From NCBI RefSeq assembly GCF_900141985.1, contig NZ_FQZK01000012.1, positions 62,001 to 126,000 on the forward strand: a stretch of 64,000 nt of DNA, read 5' to 3'. This document shows, in pieces, positions 43,580-52,955 of this stretch. How positions within the stretch are numbered: position 1 is the first letter of the stretch; the number at the start of each line of letters is the position of its first letter. Made by a program: the position numbers and the translations under genes. The notes below the pieces were generated by a model, which worked only from the letters and a program-made list of their open reading frames with translations, had not been told where the DNA came from and searched no databases. The stretch is from Nocardiopsis flavescens (GTDB taxonomy: Bacteria; Actinomycetota; Actinomycetes; Streptosporangiales; Streptosporangiaceae).

Positions 43580-43795
43580 CCCTTTCGTGCATGCTCTTTT
43601 GTGGGACCGGTGACGCCGGATCCCGGAGGGGGTGTATTCGGTGGGGGTGCACGCAAGTGTCGGTAGTGTCCGTTCACGGCCGTAAAGGGGGCCCTCTCTT
43701 GTGGTCGGCGGGGCCCACCGCCAGACTCTTCTAGGTAAAGGGAGCATGGCCCGCCCGCGTCCACCCGGTGGGCGCGGGTCGGACGGACACGGGGA

Positions 43796-45109
43796 GTGAT
43801 AGGGAAGGTGGCGAGCGCGTCGGAGGCGAACACGCCGCCCATGAGCTGGGAGGGCATCGACCACGCGCTGAACCGGGTGCGCGGGGAGCTGAAACGGATC
43901 ACCTTCAACCTCGCCGACCTGGACGGCCACGTCGGACACCGGATGCTCAGGGGCGCCGACCTGCGCGGCACCACCCGGGAGCGCTGGGAGCACGCCGACC
44001 GCCACATCCACCGCCTGTGGGAGACCTTCGACGCCTTCCGCCGCGTCGTCGACGACGCCTCCGGACACCGCGCCCTGGGAGGCGGGCGCGCCTCCGACCA
44101 GGCACGGCTGACCTTCCTGCTCACCGGCCCCTGCATCGAGACGCCGCTGGAGAAGGCGCCGCTGCACGAGCGCGGGCTGCTGGACGCCGACACCGAGCAC
44201 ATCACCGCGGCCGAGGCCGTCGCCCGGATGACCGCGGACTACGAGGAGGTCACCGAGGTCGTCTCGGCCGCGGAGTCCGCCTGGAACACCCTGCACCCCC
44301 GCCTGGCCGGGCTCGACGCCCTGTGGCAGGAGATCGGCACCCTCGGCGACATGATCGAGGAGGCGGGCGGCGGGGACGACGAGGCCCTGCGCTCGGAGCT
44401 GGACCGGGTCGGCGACACCGTCCGCCGCGACCCCCTCTCGCTGCTGGGCCCCGACCTCGGGGTCGACGCCTCGGGGCTGGAGCGCCTGCGCAAGCGGCTG
44501 GAGGCGGTGCGCGGCCGGCTGCGCGACGCCCTGCGCATGCGCGACTCCTACCGCGAGAGCACCGGGCACCTGGTCTCGGCCGTCGACGACCTGGAGGCCA
44601 CCCTGGCCTCCCTGCACGAACTGCGCGCCCGCGTCGTCACCCGCATCAGCGAACCCCGCGCTGTCGGCCTCCCCGACCCGGTGCCCGGCCTGCGGGCCCG
44701 GCTCGCCGAGATGGACACCCTGCGCTCGCAGGGCCGGTGGCGCGCGCTGGGTGCGCTGTTCGGCGAGGTCCAGGCGGCCGTCCACACCGCGACCGACGAC
44801 GCGCGCGAGCGCCGGGCGGACCTGGAGGGCCTGCTGGACCGCCGCTCCGAACTGCGCGGACGCCTGGAGTCCTACCGCGCCCGCGCGGTCCGGCTGGGCC
44901 GGGCCGAGGAGCCCGGGGTGAGCGAACTGCACGCCCGCGCGCACCGGGAGCTGTGGACGGCCCCCGGCGACCTGCGCGCCGCCACCTCCGCCCTGGCCGC
45001 CTACCGCAGGTCTCTGGAGGAACCCGGGGTGACCGAAACCACTCGGGACAGAACCACACCGGGTGCGGACGCGTCAGACGGCGAGAGCGATGGTGGTGTG
45101 AGCAGATGA
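43796..45109 (+). CDS. Coiled-coil protein at the head of the PknG locus, unknown function
   Basis: A 437-residue soluble protein with long helical, heptad-like regions (for example residues ~205-260, ~270-300 and ~325-370; LERLRKRLEAVRGRLRDALR) rich in Leu, Arg, Glu and Ala. It has no signal peptide, membrane segment or catalytic motif. It is the first gene of the operon and its stop overlaps the pknG start (ATGA), so it is translationally linked to the kinase. The start is uncertain: GTG 43796, GTG 43808 and ATG 43841 (MSWEGID) are all possible. It may be a scaffold or kinase substrate. Confidence 0.8.
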   Translation: MIGKVASASEANTPPMSWEGIDHALNRVRGELKRITFNLADLDGHVGHRMLRGADLRGTTRERWEHADRHIHRLWETFDAFRRVVDDASGHRALGGGRASDQARLTFLLTGPCIETPLEKAPLHERGLLDADTEHITAAEAVARMTADYEEVTEVVSAAESAWNTLHPRLAGLDALWQEIGTLGDMIEEAGGGDDEALRSELDRVGDTVRRDPLSLLGPDLGVDASGLERLRKRLEAVRGRLRDALRMRDSYRESTGHLVSAVDDLEATLASLHELRARVVTRISEPRAVGLPDPVPGLRARLAEMDTLRSQGRWRALGALFGEVQAAVHTATDDARERRADLEGLLDRRSELRGRLESYRARAVRLGRAEEPGVSELHARAHRELWTAPGDLRAATSALAAYRRSLEEPGVTETTRDRTTPGADASDGESDGGVSR

Positions 45110-47706
45110 CGAAGTGCACGAAGCCCGGCTGCGGCGGTGTGATCGAGGACGGCTTCTGCGTCGTGTGCGGGCTGGCGCCCGCGCCCGGCGCCGCGGCCCC
45201 GGCACCCCCCGTCCCGGGAGCCCCGCAGAACCCCCCCTCGACGCCCCCGACCTCCTGGGGGACCGGGCCGCAGGCGGGCTACGCCGCGCCCCGGGAGCCT
45301 TCGGGGCCGCAGGCCGGGTACGCCGGGGGCCCGCCGACCGGTCCGCAGGCGCGGCCCCCCGCCTACGGGCCCCCGCCCGCCTCCGGGGCCCAGCGGCCCT
45401 TCGGCGCGCCCGTCCCCGGAAGCCCGCCGCCCGGCGCCCGGCCGCAGGCCCCGGGCCCCCGGCCCTTCCCCGCCGGGCACGGGACGCCGCCCGGGGCGCC
45501 TTCCGGCGGCGGCCCCGAGCGGGGAGCGGCCCCGTCCGAGGGCGACGACATCGGCGACCCCCTCCACTCCCACCCCATCTCCGGCAACATCCGCCTCTCC
45601 GGCAGGTCCGGGCCCGGCAGCATCACCGGCACCATCGGCAGCGGCCCGGGACCCGGCTCCGGCCGCACCCGGCGCTCCATCCGCGGCATGCTCGGCGCGG
45701 GCATGGTCGTCGTCCCCCCGGTCCCCTACCGGGACCCGGCCGAGGCGATCATGGAGAACGCGGTCGTCTCCGAGAAGAACCGCTTCTGCGGCAACTGCGG
45801 GGAGAAGGTCGGCCGGACCCGGGGCGACCAGCAGGGCCGCACGGAGGGGTTCTGCCGCAAGTGCGGCACCCAGTACTCCTTCACCCCCAAGCTCGGCGCC
45901 GGGGACAGGGTGGGCGGCCAGTACGAGGTGCTGGGCTGCATCGCCCACGGCGGCCTGGGCTGGATCTACCTGGCCCGCGACCGCAACGTCAACGACCGCT
46001 GGGTGGTGCTCAAGGGCCTGCTCAACGACGGCGATGCCGAGGCGCACAAGGCCGCAGCGGCCGAACGCGCCTTCCTCTCCGAGGTCGAGCACCCCAACAT
46101 CGTCAAGATCATCAACTTTTCCCAGCACCCCGACGCGCGCACCGGCATCCCCGCCGGGCACATCGTCATGGAGTACGTGGGCGGCAAGTCGCTGCGCGAA
46201 CTCCTCATGGAGCGCCGCGACCAGGACCCCGACGCGGTGCTGCCGGTGGACCAGGTCATCGCCTACGGCCTGGAGGTCCTGCGGGCGCTCGGCCACCTCC
46301 ACTCCCGCGGCCTGCTGTACTGCGACTTCAAGCCCGACAACGTCATCCAGAGCGAGGAGCAGATCAAGCTCATCGACCTGGGCGGCGTGCGCCGCATGGA
46401 CGACGCCGTCAGCCCCGTCTACACCACCCCCGGCTACCGGGTCCCCGAGGACGAGCTGCGCGGCCCCGGCCCGACCGTCAGCGCCGACCTGTACTCGGTG
46501 GGGCGGACACTGGCCGTGCTCAGCTTCCGGTTCAGCTTCATGCGCGAGTACCCGCACGAGCTGCCGCCGCGCTCGGCCGTGCCGCTGCTGGAGCGCTACG
46601 AGTCCTACGACCGGCTGCTGCGCCGCTCCACCCACCCGGACATGGAGCGCCGCTTCCACGACGCCTCCGACATGGCCGACCAGCTCACCGGCGTGCTGCG
46701 CGAGGTGCTCTCCGACATGGAGGGGGCGCCCCACCCGGCGCCCTCCACCCTGTTCGGCGGGGAGAACTTCACCATCGGGTCCGACGTGGGCCGGGCCGAC
46801 CGCCTGCTCCTGCCGCCCGCCCCCACCGAGGCGGCCACGCTGCTGCCCGCGCCCCTGATCGACCCCTCCGACCCCGCGGCGCAGCACCTGCGGGGCTTCC
46901 AGGCCCTGACCCCCGAGGAACTGGTCGCGGCCCTGGTGTCCATGCCGGAGCCGACCCCGGAAACGCTGCTCATGCTGGCCCGGACGCTCATCACGCTGGG
47001 CAGGCACGGGCAGGCCATGGACGCCCTGCACCAGTTCAGCGAGCGCGTCCCCGGCGACTGGCGCACCATGTGGTACCTCGCCGTCGCCGAGCTGAGCACC
47101 GGCGACGTCCAGGCCGCCCGCCGGCACTTCGACGAGCTGTACGGCCACCTGCCCGGGGAGACCGCCCCCAAGCTGGGCCTGGCGCTCGCCTGCGAGCGGA
47201 CCGGCGAGCACGCGGTCGCCGCGCGGCACTTCCAGAACGTGTGGAACACCGACCACTCCTTCGTCAGCGCGGCGTTCGGCCTCGCCCGCATCCGGCTGGC
47301 CCAGGGCGACCGGAACGGGGCCATCGCGGTCCTGGACACGGTGCCCGAGCTGTCGAGCCTGTACGTGCACGCCCAGACCGCGCTCATCGCCGTGCTGGCG
47401 GCCCGCCACCCGGGCCGCGACGCCGGCGACCTGGTGCGCGCCGGACAGCGCCTGGAGCGGCTCGGGCTCGACAGCGAGTCCACCGACCGGCTGGCCGTGC
47501 GGGCCCTGGAGTCCGCGCTGGACTGGCTCGGCGCGGGCGGCCGGGCCGACGGGACGGAGCTGCTGGGCGGCCCGCTGGACCAGGCGGGTGTGCGCACCAA
47601 CCTGGAGCGGCGCTACCGTGACCTGGCACACCGGTCCACCGAGGCCGCGGAGCGGTACGAGCTGATCGACAAGGCGAACTCCCTACGACCCGTGACGCTG
47701 CTGTGA
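45106..47706 (+). CDS. pknG: PknG-type Ser/Thr protein kinase with extra N-terminal zinc ribbon
   Basis: An 866-residue cytosolic kinase. An N-terminal zinc ribbon (CTKPGCGGVIEDGFCVVCG) and a long Pro/Gly-rich linker lead to the rubredoxin-like cluster C228/C231/C250/C253, then the kinase: CIAHGGLGWIYLARDRNVN, Lys303 in VVLKGL, catalytic Asp407 in CDFKPDNV, metal Asp424 in LIDLGGV. The TPR part (~620-866) includes APKLGLALACERTG and FVSAAFGLARIRLAQGDRNGA. The order and wording match M. tuberculosis PknG, which phosphorylates GarA/OdhI to control 2-oxoglutarate use. The added first zinc ribbon and linker make it ~115 residues longer than PknG of mycobacteria. Confidence 0.93.
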   Translation: MTKCTKPGCGGVIEDGFCVVCGLAPAPGAAAPAPPVPGAPQNPPSTPPTSWGTGPQAGYAAPREPSGPQAGYAGGPPTGPQARPPAYGPPPASGAQRPFGAPVPGSPPPGARPQAPGPRPFPAGHGTPPGAPSGGGPERGAAPSEGDDIGDPLHSHPISGNIRLSGRSGPGSITGTIGSGPGPGSGRTRRSIRGMLGAGMVVVPPVPYRDPAEAIMENAVVSEKNRFCGNCGEKVGRTRGDQQGRTEGFCRKCGTQYSFTPKLGAGDRVGGQYEVLGCIAHGGLGWIYLARDRNVNDRWVVLKGLLNDGDAEAHKAAAAERAFLSEVEHPNIVKIINFSQHPDARTGIPAGHIVMEYVGGKSLRELLMERRDQDPDAVLPVDQVIAYGLEVLRALGHLHSRGLLYCDFKPDNVIQSEEQIKLIDLGGVRRMDDAVSPVYTTPGYRVPEDELRGPGPTVSADLYSVGRTLAVLSFRFSFMREYPHELPPRSAVPLLERYESYDRLLRRSTHPDMERRFHDASDMADQLTGVLREVLSDMEGAPHPAPSTLFGGENFTIGSDVGRADRLLLPPAPTEAATLLPAPLIDPSDPAAQHLRGFQALTPEELVAALVSMPEPTPETLLMLARTLITLGRHGQAMDALHQFSERVPGDWRTMWYLAVAELSTGDVQAARRHFDELYGHLPGETAPKLGLALACERTGEHAVAARHFQNVWNTDHSFVSAAFGLARIRLAQGDRNGAIAVLDTVPELSSLYVHAQTALIAVLAARHPGRDAGDLVRAGQRLERLGLDSESTDRLAVRALESALDWLGAGGRADGTELLGGPLDQAGVRTNLERRYRDLAHRSTEAAERYELIDKANSLRPVTLL

Positions 47707-47723
47707 GGACCGAAGGAACAGCG

Positions 47724-49364
47724 ATGACGATGGTGCGGACCTGCCCGGGGTGCGCCGACAAGGTGGCCGCGGGCGACGCCTTCTGCGAGCGCTGCGGCCA
47801 CTCCCTGACCGAAGAGGTGCGCCGCGACCCGGCGCGGGACACGGCCGGGGCCGGAGCGGATCCGGCCGCGCCGGCCGCGCCCGACCTGGTCCCCGCGGAC
47901 GGCGGGCCCACGGCCCCGCAGGTGAGCCTGTACGGCGCCGACCGGTACGAGGGGCGGGAGGAGGCCGCCGAGGACGCGGTGTCGGGGCCGACCCCCTCGG
48001 GCTCGACCGCCCGGGAGGAACCCCACCCCCAGGGCGTCTACCGCACCGTCAACCCGGCCGACGTCACGGTCGCGGGGGTCATCCCCTCGGAGGCGACCGC
48101 CCGGTCCTCGGGCGCGGCCCCGTCGGACCCCGCGCGCCGACCCGGCGCCCCGTCGGGCTCCACGGCGCCCTCCGGCGCCCCCAAGGGACCCGCGCGCCCG
48201 CCCGGCGCCCCGTCGGGCTCCACGGCGCCCTCCGGCGCCGTTCCGCCCTCGGGCGCGCCGGTGCCCGGAGCGCCCCCTGCCGGGGCGCCCCGCGGCCCCG
48301 GCCGCTCCCTCAACGACAGCCTGTCCGTGGACGACGACTGGGACGCCATCGACTCGCTGGCGACCCAGCCCGTCCGCCGCGACCCGCGGCCCGCGCGGCC
48401 CGCCCCTGAGCGGGTCGCCCCCGACTGGCTCCCGCCCGCCGCCTCCGGCCCCGTCCGGCCCGCCGATCCCGGCCTGTGCGTGTGGTGCCCGGGGCGGGTC
48501 GTGGACGGCTACTGCGAGCAGTGCGGGTTCCTCCAGCCCACCGGCCGCGACCACGTCGAGGTGCGCACCGACTCCGTCGTCGGGGTCAGCGACCGCGGGC
48601 TCAGACACCGGCGCAACGAGGACGCCATGGCCGTCCGGGTCGTCCCCGACGACGCTCCGCACGCCGCGGGGGTGGTGTGCGCCGTGGTCTGCGACGGCGT
48701 TTCCAGCTCACCCCGCTCCGACGAGGCGTCCCGGGTCACCGCCGAGACCGGCGCGACCGTCCTGGCCGAGCAGATGCGGCGCGGCGTCGACGCCCGCGAG
48801 GCCACCGGCGTCGCCATGACCCGGGCGGCCGAGGCCGTCGCCGCCATCGCCGACTCCCCCAGCTCGGCCCCGGCCTGCACCTTCGTCTCGGCCGTCGTGG
48901 ACCCCGGCGCGGGCACCGTCACCGTCGGCTGGGTCGGCGACAGCCGCGCCTACTGGCTCTCCGGCGGACCGGCCTCCAGCGGTTCGGCCCTGCTCACCAG
49001 GGACGACTCCTGGAGCGAGGCGATGGTGCAGATGGGTGCGCTGTCCCGGGAGGAGGCGATGCGCTCCGCCAACGCGCACGCCCTCATCGCGTGGATGGGC
49101 GCCGACTCCGGCGAGATCGACGCGCACATCTCCACGGTCACGCCCACCGGACCCGGCGCCGTCCTGCTGTGCAGCGACGGCCTGTGGAACTACTACCCCG
49201 AGGCCCGGGCCCTGACCGAGGCGGTGCCCGCCGCGGGCACCCGCCCCGTGGAGGCGGCCCGCACCTACGTCCGCCTCGCCCTCGAAGGGGGCGGCAGGGA
49301 CAACATCACCGTCGTCGTCATCCCCGTGCCCGCAGGGGGTGCCGCCCGTGCCGAACAGGGCTGA
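47724..49364 (+). CDS. PP2C-type protein phosphatase with two zinc ribbons
   Basis: A 546-residue protein: N-terminal zinc ribbon (C7/C10/C21/C24), a ~220-residue Pro/Gly/Ala-rich linker, a second zinc ribbon (C252/C255/C264/C267), and a PP2C phosphatase domain (~275-540). Phosphatase motifs are RHRRNEDAMAV, VVCDGVSSSPRSDEASRV, GWVGDSRAYWLS, LLCSDGLWNYYPEARAL and GGGRDNITVVVI, with all metal-binding Asp present. It should reverse Ser/Thr phosphorylation made by the neighbouring PknG-type kinase. ATG 47724 has a good ribosome site (GAAGGA); GTG 47703, overlapping the kinase stop, is an alternative. The start of the VWA gene overlaps its end by 26 bases. Confidence 0.9.
   Translation: MTMVRTCPGCADKVAAGDAFCERCGHSLTEEVRRDPARDTAGAGADPAAPAAPDLVPADGGPTAPQVSLYGADRYEGREEAAEDAVSGPTPSGSTAREEPHPQGVYRTVNPADVTVAGVIPSEATARSSGAAPSDPARRPGAPSGSTAPSGAPKGPARPPGAPSGSTAPSGAVPPSGAPVPGAPPAGAPRGPGRSLNDSLSVDDDWDAIDSLATQPVRRDPRPARPAPERVAPDWLPPAASGPVRPADPGLCVWCPGRVVDGYCEQCGFLQPTGRDHVEVRTDSVVGVSDRGLRHRRNEDAMAVRVVPDDAPHAAGVVCAVVCDGVSSSPRSDEASRVTAETGATVLAEQMRRGVDAREATGVAMTRAAEAVAAIADSPSSAPACTFVSAVVDPGAGTVTVGWVGDSRAYWLSGGPASSGSALLTRDDSWSEAMVQMGALSREEAMRSANAHALIAWMGADSGEIDAHISTVTPTGPGAVLLCSDGLWNYYPEARALTEAVPAAGTRPVEAARTYVRLALEGGGRDNITVVVIPVPAGGAARAEQG
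48125..48244 (+). repeat. 60-base tandem repeat in the phosphatase linker
   Basis: Two 60-base units (48125-48184 and 48185-48244) share an identical 39-base core (48141-48179 and 48201-48239), encoding a doubled RPGAPSGSTAPSGA-type segment in the disordered linker. Confidence 0.85.
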
Positions 49365-50694
49365 GGGCACCGCCGGGCCGCGGTTCCGGGTGGAGGTCGA
49401 CCAGAACCGGTTCCTCCCCCTGGGCGGACGGGAGGTGCACGCCGTCGTCGGAGTCTCCTCCACCGGGCCCCCGGTCGTGGGCGCGGACGTGCGGGCGACG
49501 GAGATCATCGTCATCGACACGTCCGGCTCCATGTACGGGGAGAAGATCATCGCCGCCAAGCAGGCGGCCCGCGCCGCCGTCGCGGCCCTGCGCGAGGGCG
49601 TGCGCTTCGCCGTCATCGCCGGGCACAGCCGGGCGGAGACGATCTACCCCGCGTCGAACACGCCGGCCGTGGTCGACGCCTCCACCCGGTCCGAGGCGAT
49701 GGAGGCCGTGGGCCGCCTGCGCGCCGACGGCGGTACCCGGATGGGCGCCTGGCTCACCCGGGCGGCCGAGCTGTTCGCCACCGTCGACGGCGGTGTCAAG
49801 CACGCCATCCTGCTCACCGACGGGCAGAACAACGAGGTGGCCGCCGACTTCGACCGGACCCTGGCCCGGCTCGCCGGGACCTTCGTCTGCGACTGCCGCG
49901 GGGTGGGCACCGACTGGAAGGTCGAGGAGCTGCGCAAGATCGACGCCGCGCTGCTCGGCGGTGGGCCGGGGATCATCGCCGACCCCGCCGGCATGGCCGC
50001 CGACTTCCGGGCGATGACGCGGGCCTCCATGGGCAAGGCCGTCGCCGACGTGGCGCTGCGCCTGTGGACGCCGCGGCACGCCGTGGTGCGGTACGTGAAG
50101 CAGGTCGCCCCCACCGTCCAGGACCTGACCGGCCGCGGAGTGGAGCGCGCCCCCCAGTCCCGGGACTACCCCACCGGTTCCTGGGGTACGGAGAACCGCG
50201 ACTACCACATCTGCGTGGAGGTCCCCCCGGGCGACCCCGGCCGCCAGCTGCGCGCCGGATGGGTGCGTGTGGTCCTGCCCGGCTCCGGTGGCGCCCCGGA
50301 CGAGGTGGCGGCCTCGGGGAACATCCTCGCGGAGTGGACCGCGGACGAGAACAGGGCCACCGAGATCGACCCCCGGGTGGCCCACTACACGGGCCAGGTG
50401 GAACTGGCCCAGGCGATTCAGGACGGACTGGCGGCCCGCCGCTCCGGGGACGACGACACCGCGACGACACGGCTGGGCCGGGCCGTCGCGCTCGCGCACG
50501 GATCCGGGGACGAGGAGACCGCCCGGCTCCTCGGGAAGGTCGTCGACGTCCTCGACCCGGTCACCGGAACCGTCCGGCTCCGCGCCGGCGTCGAAAAGAT
50601 CGACGAGATGACACTGGACACCAACTCGACCCGTACCGTCCGGACCCGGCCCCGCCCCTCGGGACCGGGCGGCGGAGCCCCCGGACCCGGGTAG
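49339..50694 (+). CDS. Von Willebrand factor A (VWA) domain protein
   Basis: A 451-residue cytosolic protein with a VWA domain (about residues 50-230): MIDAS motif IVIDTSGSMYG (Asp60, Ser62, Ser64), Thr133 in GGTRMGAWL and Asp161 in LLTDGQNNEV, so the metal site is complete. The later part (~250-430) is a beta-rich region with CVEVPPGDPGRQLRAGWV, as seen in TerY-like and Mg-chelatase-like VWA proteins. The GTG start at 49339 lies within the end of the phosphatase gene. There is no signal peptide. VWA proteins bind partners in a metal-dependent way; here it probably acts as an assembly or client-binding subunit of the kinase/phosphatase module. Confidence 0.85.
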   Translation: MPPVPNRAEGTAGPRFRVEVDQNRFLPLGGREVHAVVGVSSTGPPVVGADVRATEIIVIDTSGSMYGEKIIAAKQAARAAVAALREGVRFAVIAGHSRAETIYPASNTPAVVDASTRSEAMEAVGRLRADGGTRMGAWLTRAAELFATVDGGVKHAILLTDGQNNEVAADFDRTLARLAGTFVCDCRGVGTDWKVEELRKIDAALLGGGPGIIADPAGMAADFRAMTRASMGKAVADVALRLWTPRHAVVRYVKQVAPTVQDLTGRGVERAPQSRDYPTGSWGTENRDYHICVEVPPGDPGRQLRAGWVRVVLPGSGGAPDEVAASGNILAEWTADENRATEIDPRVAHYTGQVELAQAIQDGLAARRSGDDDTATTRLGRAVALAHGSGDEETARLLGKVVDVLDPVTGTVRLRAGVEKIDEMTLDTNSTRTVRTRPRPSGPGGGAPGPG

Positions 50695-50703
50695 GAGGGA
50701 CCC

Positions 50704-51417
50704 ATGCCGAGCTGCCCCTCCGGGCACCACTCCACGGCGGCCGACTTCTGCGATGTCTGCGGACTGCGACTCCAGGCGTACGACCCCGCACCCCCCGCCT
50801 GGTCGCAGGGGCCGTCGGCCGTCCACACCCCGCCGACGGCCCACGTGCCCCAGCCGAACCGGCCGCCGCGGGAGTCCCCGCCGCGGCGGCCCCCCGGCGC
50901 GCCCAGGGGAGGCCCCTGCCCGGAGTGCTCGACCCCCAGGACCGGGCGGTTCTGCGAGGAGTGCGGGTACGACTTCGCCTCCCAGCAGCGCCGGGAGCCC
51001 GGCGACGAGGGAGCGGCCTGGCGGGCCACCGTCACCGCCGACCCCGCCTACTACCAGTACATGGTGAACCAGGGGATGCTCGACCCCGAGCGCATCCCCT
51101 TCCCGTCGTACATCAAGCCGCGCCGGGTGGAGCTGTCCGGCGAGCGGGTGCACATCGGGCGGGCCAGCGCCTCGCGCGGGTTCACCCCGGAGATCGACCT
51201 CGGCGGTTCCGGCGGGGACCCCGCGATCTCCCACATCCACGCCATCCTGGTCTCGCGCCCCGGCGGCGCCTGGGTCCTGGTCGACCCCGGGTCGACCAAC
51301 GGGACCACGGTCAACGGGACCGACAACCCCGTGGCCCCCCATGTGGAGGTCCCCCTGAACGACAACGACCGGATCTATGTGGGCGCATGGACCGTCATCA
51401 TCCTCCAGAAGGGGTGA
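50704..51417 (+). CDS. FHA-domain protein with two zinc ribbons
   Basis: A 237-residue soluble protein: an N-terminal zinc ribbon (MPSCPSGHHSTAADFCDVCG), a Pro-rich linker, a second zinc ribbon (PCPECSTPRTGRFCEECG), and a C-terminal FHA domain (~140-235). FHA contacts are present: RVHIGRAS (Gly-Arg), ISHIHAILV (Ser-x-x-His) and GSTNGTTVNG (Ser/Asn). It therefore can bind phospho-Thr peptides. The actinobacterial GarA/OdhI substrate of PknG is also an FHA protein, but the ETTS phosphorylation motif of GarA is not visible here. It starts 9 bases after the VWA gene, with GGAGG. Confidence 0.9.
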   Translation: MPSCPSGHHSTAADFCDVCGLRLQAYDPAPPAWSQGPSAVHTPPTAHVPQPNRPPRESPPRRPPGAPRGGPCPECSTPRTGRFCEECGYDFASQQRREPGDEGAAWRATVTADPAYYQYMVNQGMLDPERIPFPSYIKPRRVELSGERVHIGRASASRGFTPEIDLGGSGGDPAISHIHAILVSRPGGAWVLVDPGSTNGTTVNGTDNPVAPHVEVPLNDNDRIYVGAWTVIILQKG

Positions 51418-51424
51418 GCCCCCG

Positions 51425-52930
51425 TTGATTCCCTCCTCCAGCACCCCGCCGGAGCCGACCCGCTCCACCGCGCCGGCGGTGCCCGGCCGCACCGGGTCCC
51501 GCGCCCGTGACGGCCGGCCCCGGCTGCGCCACCGGCTGGCCACGACCCCCGCCCGGGTGTGGCTGCTGACCGTGGTGAGCTGCGCGGCGGTCATCGGCCT
51601 GTTCGCCTCCGCCGCGCACACCCTCGACCAGGCGCGCAGCGGCCTGGACGTGCTCGGCCGCGGCGCGGGGCCCCAGGCCATGGCCACGACCGAGCTGTAC
51701 CTGTCCCTGGCCGACATGGACGCCCGCATCGCCGACGTCCTGCTCATGGGCACCGACCACGACCTCGGTTCGGGGCGCGAGGACGCCCTCGGCCAGTACG
51801 AGGCCAGCCGGGAGCGGGCCAACGAGGCGCTGCTCCAGGCGGCGTCGCTCACCGAGGGCGAGGGCGTGCAGCAGCGCAACGTCGAGGAGGTCCTGGACGG
51901 GCTGGGCGCCTACGAGCGGCTCGCCACCGAGGCCCTGCTGCGCAACGACGAGGCCGGCGCCGCCCCCGGTGAGGTGGACGCGGGGGCGCTGGAGGCGTAC
52001 CGGGGGGCCACCCGGATGATGCACACCGAGCTGCTGCCCAAGGCGTTCAACGTCGGGCTGGACTCCTCCGCGATCGTGCGCGCCAACCACGAGGAGGGGC
52101 AGGCCGCCGTCACGCTGGGCCTGCTGTGGGTGGGCGGCGTCGGCGCGGCCGTGCTGCTGTCGCTGTTCGGCCTCCAGGTGTACCTGCGGCTGAGGTTCCG
52201 CCGCCGGTTCAACCTGCCGCTGATCGGCGCCTCCGCGGTCACCGTGGTCCTCACCGCCGGTGTGGTGCTGGCGCTGGTGAGCAGCAGCGGACACCAGAGC
52301 GCGGCCAAGGACGAGGGCCTGGACGCGGCGATGTCGCTCGCCCGCGGCGGGGCGATCGCCACCGACATGCAGGCGGACCAGAGCCGCTACCTGCTGGACC
52401 CGGACCAGGCCGACAACTACCAGCAGGTGTACCTGGAGCGGTCCCAGCAGGTGCTGTTCCGCCCGGTGAGCAACCTGGCCGACTACTACACCGCCATCGA
52501 CGAGGTGGCCGCCTCCTACCCGGAGCTCCCCGGGGGCGGAGACGGCGACCCGGGCACCCTCGGCTACCTGGGGGAGCGGGCCCACGAAGCGCTGCTGCCC
52601 GGGCAGGAGGAGCGGCTGGCGCAGGTGCTGGAGGCCTACAACGAACTCCAGACGCAGGACCGGCGGCTGCGCGAGGCGGTGCGGGACGGCGACACCGGGG
52701 AGGCCATCGACGTCCGGATGAACGTCGCGCACTCCGGGGACGGCACCTTCGCCGCCTACGAGGAGGCGCTGGGCGGACTCACCGAGGTGCACCGGGAGGC
52801 GTTCGACGAGGGCATCCGGCGCGGGGACGCGGCGCTGTCCGCGTGGACGTGGCTGCTCCCGGCCGGCGCCCTGCTGCTGCTCCTGCTGGTCGCCCTGGGC
52901 GTGCGCCCCCGCCTGGCCGAGTACCGCTGA
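51425..52930 (+). CDS. glnX: GlnX-type membrane protein, proposed signal transducer
   Basis: A 501-residue membrane protein with four predicted helices: about residues 45-65, 227-253, 264-286 and 472-492. Two extracytoplasmic domains lie between helices 1-2 and 3-4, with long helical segments (EVLDGLGAYERLATEALLRN and AHEALLPGQEERLAQVLEAY). This topology and the place next to PknG and GlnH match GlnX, which in mycobacteria links the periplasmic binding protein GlnH to cytoplasmic PknG. The start TTG 51425 follows AAGGGG 10 bases away. GlnX sequence is weakly conserved, so the name rests on topology and gene order. Confidence 0.75.
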   Translation: MIPSSSTPPEPTRSTAPAVPGRTGSRARDGRPRLRHRLATTPARVWLLTVVSCAAVIGLFASAAHTLDQARSGLDVLGRGAGPQAMATTELYLSLADMDARIADVLLMGTDHDLGSGREDALGQYEASRERANEALLQAASLTEGEGVQQRNVEEVLDGLGAYERLATEALLRNDEAGAAPGEVDAGALEAYRGATRMMHTELLPKAFNVGLDSSAIVRANHEEGQAAVTLGLLWVGGVGAAVLLSLFGLQVYLRLRFRRRFNLPLIGASAVTVVLTAGVVLALVSSSGHQSAAKDEGLDAAMSLARGGAIATDMQADQSRYLLDPDQADNYQQVYLERSQQVLFRPVSNLADYYTAIDEVAASYPELPGGGDGDPGTLGYLGERAHEALLPGQEERLAQVLEAYNELQTQDRRLREAVRDGDTGEAIDVRMNVAHSGDGTFAAYEEALGGLTEVHREAFDEGIRRGDAALSAWTWLLPAGALLLLLLVALGVRPRLAEYR

Positions 52931-52955
52931 CCCCCGAGAGAGAAGGACAAGGCCG

